From the NCBI RefSeq assembly GCF_020873915.1, contig NZ_JAHWGP010000009.1:1-64000 (forward strand): a stretch of 64,000 bases of DNA, given 5' to 3'. The translations under genes and the position numbers were made by a program. Shown here one piece after another: positions 61,464 through 64,000 of the stretch (position 1 is the first letter of the stretch; the number at the start of each line of letters is the position of its first letter). The notes beneath the pieces are model-generated. The model was not told the DNA's origin and ran no database searches. It worked only from the letters and a program-made list of their open reading frames with translations. Source of the stretch: Streptomyces sp. DH5 (GTDB taxonomy: Bacteria > Actinomycetota > Actinomycetes > Streptomycetales > Streptomycetaceae).

Positions 61464-61973
61464 TCAGGGCCTTGAGTACTCCGCGAGGTCCTCGCCGAGC
61501 AGTTCCCGCAGCCGGCCGAGCGCCCGGACGCACCGCGTCCGTACCGCCGCCGAGCTGACGTTCAGCACGTCGGCGGTCTGCTCGACCGAGCGGTCCTCCC
61601 AGTACCGCAGGACGATGACGGCCCGGTCCTTGGCGGGCAGCCGGGCGAGCGCGGCCATCAGGGTCAGCCGCAGGGGAGCGTCCCCGTCGGCGGCCCCCGG
61701 CAGGTCGGGGAACACGTCCGTCGCCCGCTTGCGGCTGCTGCGCCGCCGCTGGTGGGCGAGGAAGGTCCGGGTGAGCACGGTCTGCGCGTACGCGGCCGGG
61801 TTGCCGACCCGGCTGACGCGTCCCCAGCGGACGTACAGCCGCCCGAAGGTCTCCTGCACGAGATCCTCGGCGAGGTGGGTGTCCCCGGCGGTCAGCAGAC
61901 ACGCCGACCGGTACAGGTGGCCGGCCCGGACCGCCGCGAACTCGGCGTACTCGTCCGTTCGCCGCTGCCTCAT
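61464..61973 (-). CDS. SigE-family ECF sigma factor
   Basis: 169 aa. Region 2 at about 8-75 (YAEFAAVRAGHLYRSACLLT, AEDLVQETFGRLYVRWGRV) and region 4 at about 110-160 (LARLPAKDRAVIVLRYWEDRS, VLNVSSAAVRTRCVRALGRL). All core-binding residues look intact. ATG at 61973 fits the family N-terminus MRQRRTDEYAEF. First gene of a two-gene unit with the membrane protein downstream. Confidence 0.93.
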   Translation of the reverse strand: MRQRRTDEYAEFAAVRAGHLYRSACLLTAGDTHLAEDLVQETFGRLYVRWGRVSRVGNPAAYAQTVLTRTFLAHQRRRSSRKRATDVFPDLPGAADGDAPLRLTLMAALARLPAKDRAVIVLRYWEDRSVEQTADVLNVSSAAVRTRCVRALGRLRELLGEDLAEYSRP

Positions 61974-62083
61974 GCTCCGCGCCCCCGTGTGTGTCTCGTC
62001 GTCCGCCGTCTCCACCTCATTGATGCGGTGGGGCGGGGGAAATGTTTCACCCGGACTTCCCCGGCACTCCCCGTGGCACGGGA

Positions 62084-62110
62084 AGGCCCCGCCCACGGTG
62101 GGCGGGGCCT
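62084..62110 (-). terminator. Hairpin terminator of chitinase gene, 12-bp stem
   Basis: AGGCCCCGCCCA (62084-62095), a 3-nt loop CGG and TGGGCGGGGCCT (62099-62110), perfect pairing. It is 22 bp beyond the chitinase stop. Confidence 0.85.
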
Positions 62111-62132
62111 CGGGAGCCGGGACCGGCCCCGG

Positions 62133-63839
62133 TTACGGCAGGGCGTGGACGTGCGGGCCCACCGCGTTCGACCAGGCGTGGTCCGCCGTGGCGTCCCAGT
62201 TGGTGGACCAGGTCATCGCGCCCCGCAGGGACGGGTAGGTCCTCGACGGCTTGAAGGAGCCGCAGCCGGTGCCCCGGGTGAGGCAGTCCAGGGCGGCGTT
62301 CACCACGGACGGGGAGACGTAGCCGCTGCCCGCGCCGCGGGTCGAGGCCGGCAGGCCGAGGCCCACCTGGGACGGGTCGAGGCCGTTCTCCAGCTGGATG
62401 CAGGCGAGCGCGGTGAGGAAGTCCACCGAGCCCTGGCTGTAGACCTTGCCGTCGCAGCCCAGCATCGAACCGCTGTTGTAGTACTGCATGTTGACGACCG
62501 TGAGGATGTCCTTCACGTTCAGCGCGGTGCGGAAGTACGCGTTGGACGTCGACTGCATGTCGATGGTCTGCGGGGCCATGGTGAGGATCATCGACGGGCC
62601 GGCCTTCGCCGACAGGGCACGCAGCGCCTGCGTCATGTAGGTGGCGTTCAGGCCGTTCTCCAGGTCGATGTCGACGCCGTCGAAGCCGTACTCCTGCATC
62701 ACCGCGTACACCGAGTCCGCGAAGTTCGTCGCGGAGGCGGAGTCGTTGACCGCGACGGTGCCCTTCTCGCCGCCGACCGAGATGATCACCTTCTTGCCGG
62801 CCGCCTGCTTGGCGCGGACGTCCGCCTTGAACTGGTCGACGGTGTAGCCGTCCAGGCCCGCCGAGTCGAGGTTGAAGGCGACGGCACCCGGTGTGCCGGT
62901 GGCGTCGGCGAAGGCGACCGCGATGATGTCGTACTGGGAGGAGACGTCCGAGATCCGCTGGACGGCGGCGCCGTTGTCGAAGTTCTGCCAGTAACCGGTC
63001 ACCGCGTGCCTGGGCAGGTTGCCGCCCCCGCCGCCGCTCTCCCGCGTGCGCGCCGTCACCGCCGTCGACTTCGGCGACTCGCCCGCCGCGTTGGCCGCCG
63101 TCACCTGGAAGCCGTACGACGTCGAGGCGGCGAGGCCGGTCACCGTCGCCGACGTCCCGGAGACCGCCGTCACCCTCGTGCCGTCGCGGTAGACGGTGTA
63201 GCCGGTCGCACCCGACACCGCGTTCCAGGACAGGGAGACCGAGGAGGACGTCGTGCCCGAGACGGTGAGACCGGCCGGGGTGGCCGGGACGGCCGGGTCC
63301 GGCTCACCGCCGCCGCCCCCGTCGGGGCCGAGGACCGACACGTCGTCCGCGTAGTAGGCCGCCTGGCCGTACCAGCCGTGGGTGTAGACCGTCACCGAGG
63401 TGGTGGAGGGACCGGTGGTGAAGCTCGTCGAGAGCTGCTTCCAGCTGCCGGAGTCGGGGGTCCAGGTGGACACGTCCGTCGTGCCGGTGCCGGTGACGCC
63501 CAGGTAGGCGTACCCGCCCCGTACCCAGCTGCTCAGCCGGTACGTGGAGTCGGGCTGCACCGCGACGGTCTGGGCGCAGCGGGCGTTGTCCTGCCCGGCC
63601 GGGGTGGCCTTGAGGGCGGACGCGCCCGCGTGTACCGGGGAGGAGACGGTGGTGCCGCTGTCCGCCGAACAGGTCCAGTCGCTCAGGCCCGCCTCGAAGC
63701 CGGCGTTCCTGGCGTTGTTGACGTCCGCCGCGGACGCCTGGCCCGCTCCGGCGAGGGGAAGGGCGAGGGCGAGGGCGGAGACGAGGGCTCCGGCCCAGAC
63801 GCGTCTGCTGCGGCCGGGCGTTCCTGGTACGCGGTGCAC
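62133..63839 (-). CDS. chiA: GH18 chitinase with carbohydrate-binding and FN3 domains
   Basis: 568 aa, secreted. Signal peptide 1-37 (ending ASA), an N-terminal beta-sandwich carbohydrate-binding module (about 38-172), a Gly/Pro linker, one fibronectin III domain (about 187-265), a Gly linker and a GH18 barrel (about 277-568). The active site is DGVDIDLE (387-394) with catalytic E394. MQYYNS carries the conserved Tyr. It hydrolyses chitin to chitobiose. GTG start with GGAGG 5 nt upstream. The layout and position match S. coelicolor ChiA (SCO5003). Confidence 0.93.
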   Translation of the reverse strand: MHRVPGTPGRSRRVWAGALVSALALALPLAGAGQASAADVNNARNAGFEAGLSDWTCSADSGTTVSSPVHAGASALKATPAGQDNARCAQTVAVQPDSTYRLSSWVRGGYAYLGVTGTGTTDVSTWTPDSGSWKQLSTSFTTGPSTTSVTVYTHGWYGQAAYYADDVSVLGPDGGGGGEPDPAVPATPAGLTVSGTTSSSVSLSWNAVSGATGYTVYRDGTRVTAVSGTSATVTGLAASTSYGFQVTAANAAGESPKSTAVTARTRESGGGGGNLPRHAVTGYWQNFDNGAAVQRISDVSSQYDIIAVAFADATGTPGAVAFNLDSAGLDGYTVDQFKADVRAKQAAGKKVIISVGGEKGTVAVNDSASATNFADSVYAVMQEYGFDGVDIDLENGLNATYMTQALRALSAKAGPSMILTMAPQTIDMQSTSNAYFRTALNVKDILTVVNMQYYNSGSMLGCDGKVYSQGSVDFLTALACIQLENGLDPSQVGLGLPASTRGAGSGYVSPSVVNAALDCLTRGTGCGSFKPSRTYPSLRGAMTWSTNWDATADHAWSNAVGPHVHALP

Positions 63840-63900
63840 TGGGGCCTCCGGTGGGGGATGTCGGGGAGGGAGGGGGGACGGTGGCCACCGTTCGAGGGAC

Positions 63901-63942
63901 AACGTGGTCCAGACCAATCTTCTTGTCAATAGGTCCAGACCG
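63901..63942 (-). promoter_or_regulatory. Chitinase promoter with two DasR-type direct repeats
   Basis: On the minus strand -35 is TTGACA (63929-63924) and a weak -10 CACGTT lies 17 bp further (63906-63901). Two near-identical inverted repeats with core GGTCCAGACC lie at 63905-63916 (TGGTCCAGACCA) and 63931-63942. One is in the spacer and one just upstream of -35. This matches the paired repeats of Streptomyces chi promoters bound by DasR. Confidence 0.85.
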
Positions 63943-64000
63943 GAAACCCCGTCGCCGGGGCGGGAGTAGGGCGCCCCCGGGAGGGGAACGTGGGTCGAGA

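Overview
The window is a stretch of actinobacterial chromosome, almost certainly from a Streptomyces. GC content is very high with strongly G/C-ending codons. GTG and TTG starts are common, and many promoters place a TAnnnT box 6 to 9 nt before the start codon (leaderless transcripts). Mycothiol chemistry (mca), SigE-type ECF sigma factors, a WhiJ-type HTH/DUF397 cassette and a chitinase promoter with DasR-like sites all point the same way. From memory, the gene order follows the S. coelicolor core region from cya (SCO4928) through hutH (SCO4932), greA, mca (SCO4967) and pckA (SCO4979) to chiA (SCO5003). No alignment was run. I saw no phage, IS, CRISPR or RNA gene.

Layout. 1-704: non-coding, with a 35-bp tandem repeat. 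0.7-8.6 kb: adenylate cyclase, enoyl-CoA hydratase, GAF-GGDEF protein, histidine ammonia-lyase, a sortase-anchored small protein and an L,D-transpeptidase lipoprotein. 8.6-9.5 kb: relic of a subtilisin-family protease. 9.5-19.3 kb: HTH regulator and divergent alcohol dehydrogenase, cystathionine synthase/lyase, a weak ECF sigma-like pair, MarR regulator, threonine dehydratase and a DrrAB-type ABC exporter behind an operator-bearing promoter. 19.3-29.6 kb: greA, DUF4307, mca, a membrane-anchored STAND/TPR protein with an altered P-loop, a DUF255 thioredoxin-fold protein, a Mut7-C RNase and hemolysin III. 29.9-33.2 kb: GTP-dependent PEP carboxykinase, YitT-type membrane protein and Lrp regulator.

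33.3-37.7 kb is a four-gene, translationally coupled minus-strand operon: binding-protein-like protein, TelA, binding-protein/VWA lipoprotein and an XpaC-like membrane protein. It is probably an envelope or toxic-anion stress system and is the most interesting functional unit here. 38.4-40.4 kb is a WhiJ-type cassette (HATPase, small protein, HTH-DUF5753, double DUF397). 40.4-48.4 kb holds an ECF sigma/anti-sigma-like pair, a coupled SUKH-DUF1963 pair resembling toxin immunity genes, an alpha/beta-fold protein without its catalytic residues, and an AlaT-type aminotransferase.

50.5-56.3 kb is a D-amino-acid utilisation module. A D-aminoacylase and a PLP deaminase face a PfkB kinase, an IclR regulator and RidA. 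The GntP-family permease that would complete it is a frameshifted, truncated pseudogene. The last part holds an M14 carboxypeptidase, an Nramp-like transporter without canonical metal-binding motifs, a SigE-type sigma factor with a membrane partner, and a GH18 chitinase with two DasR-type sites around its -35 box.
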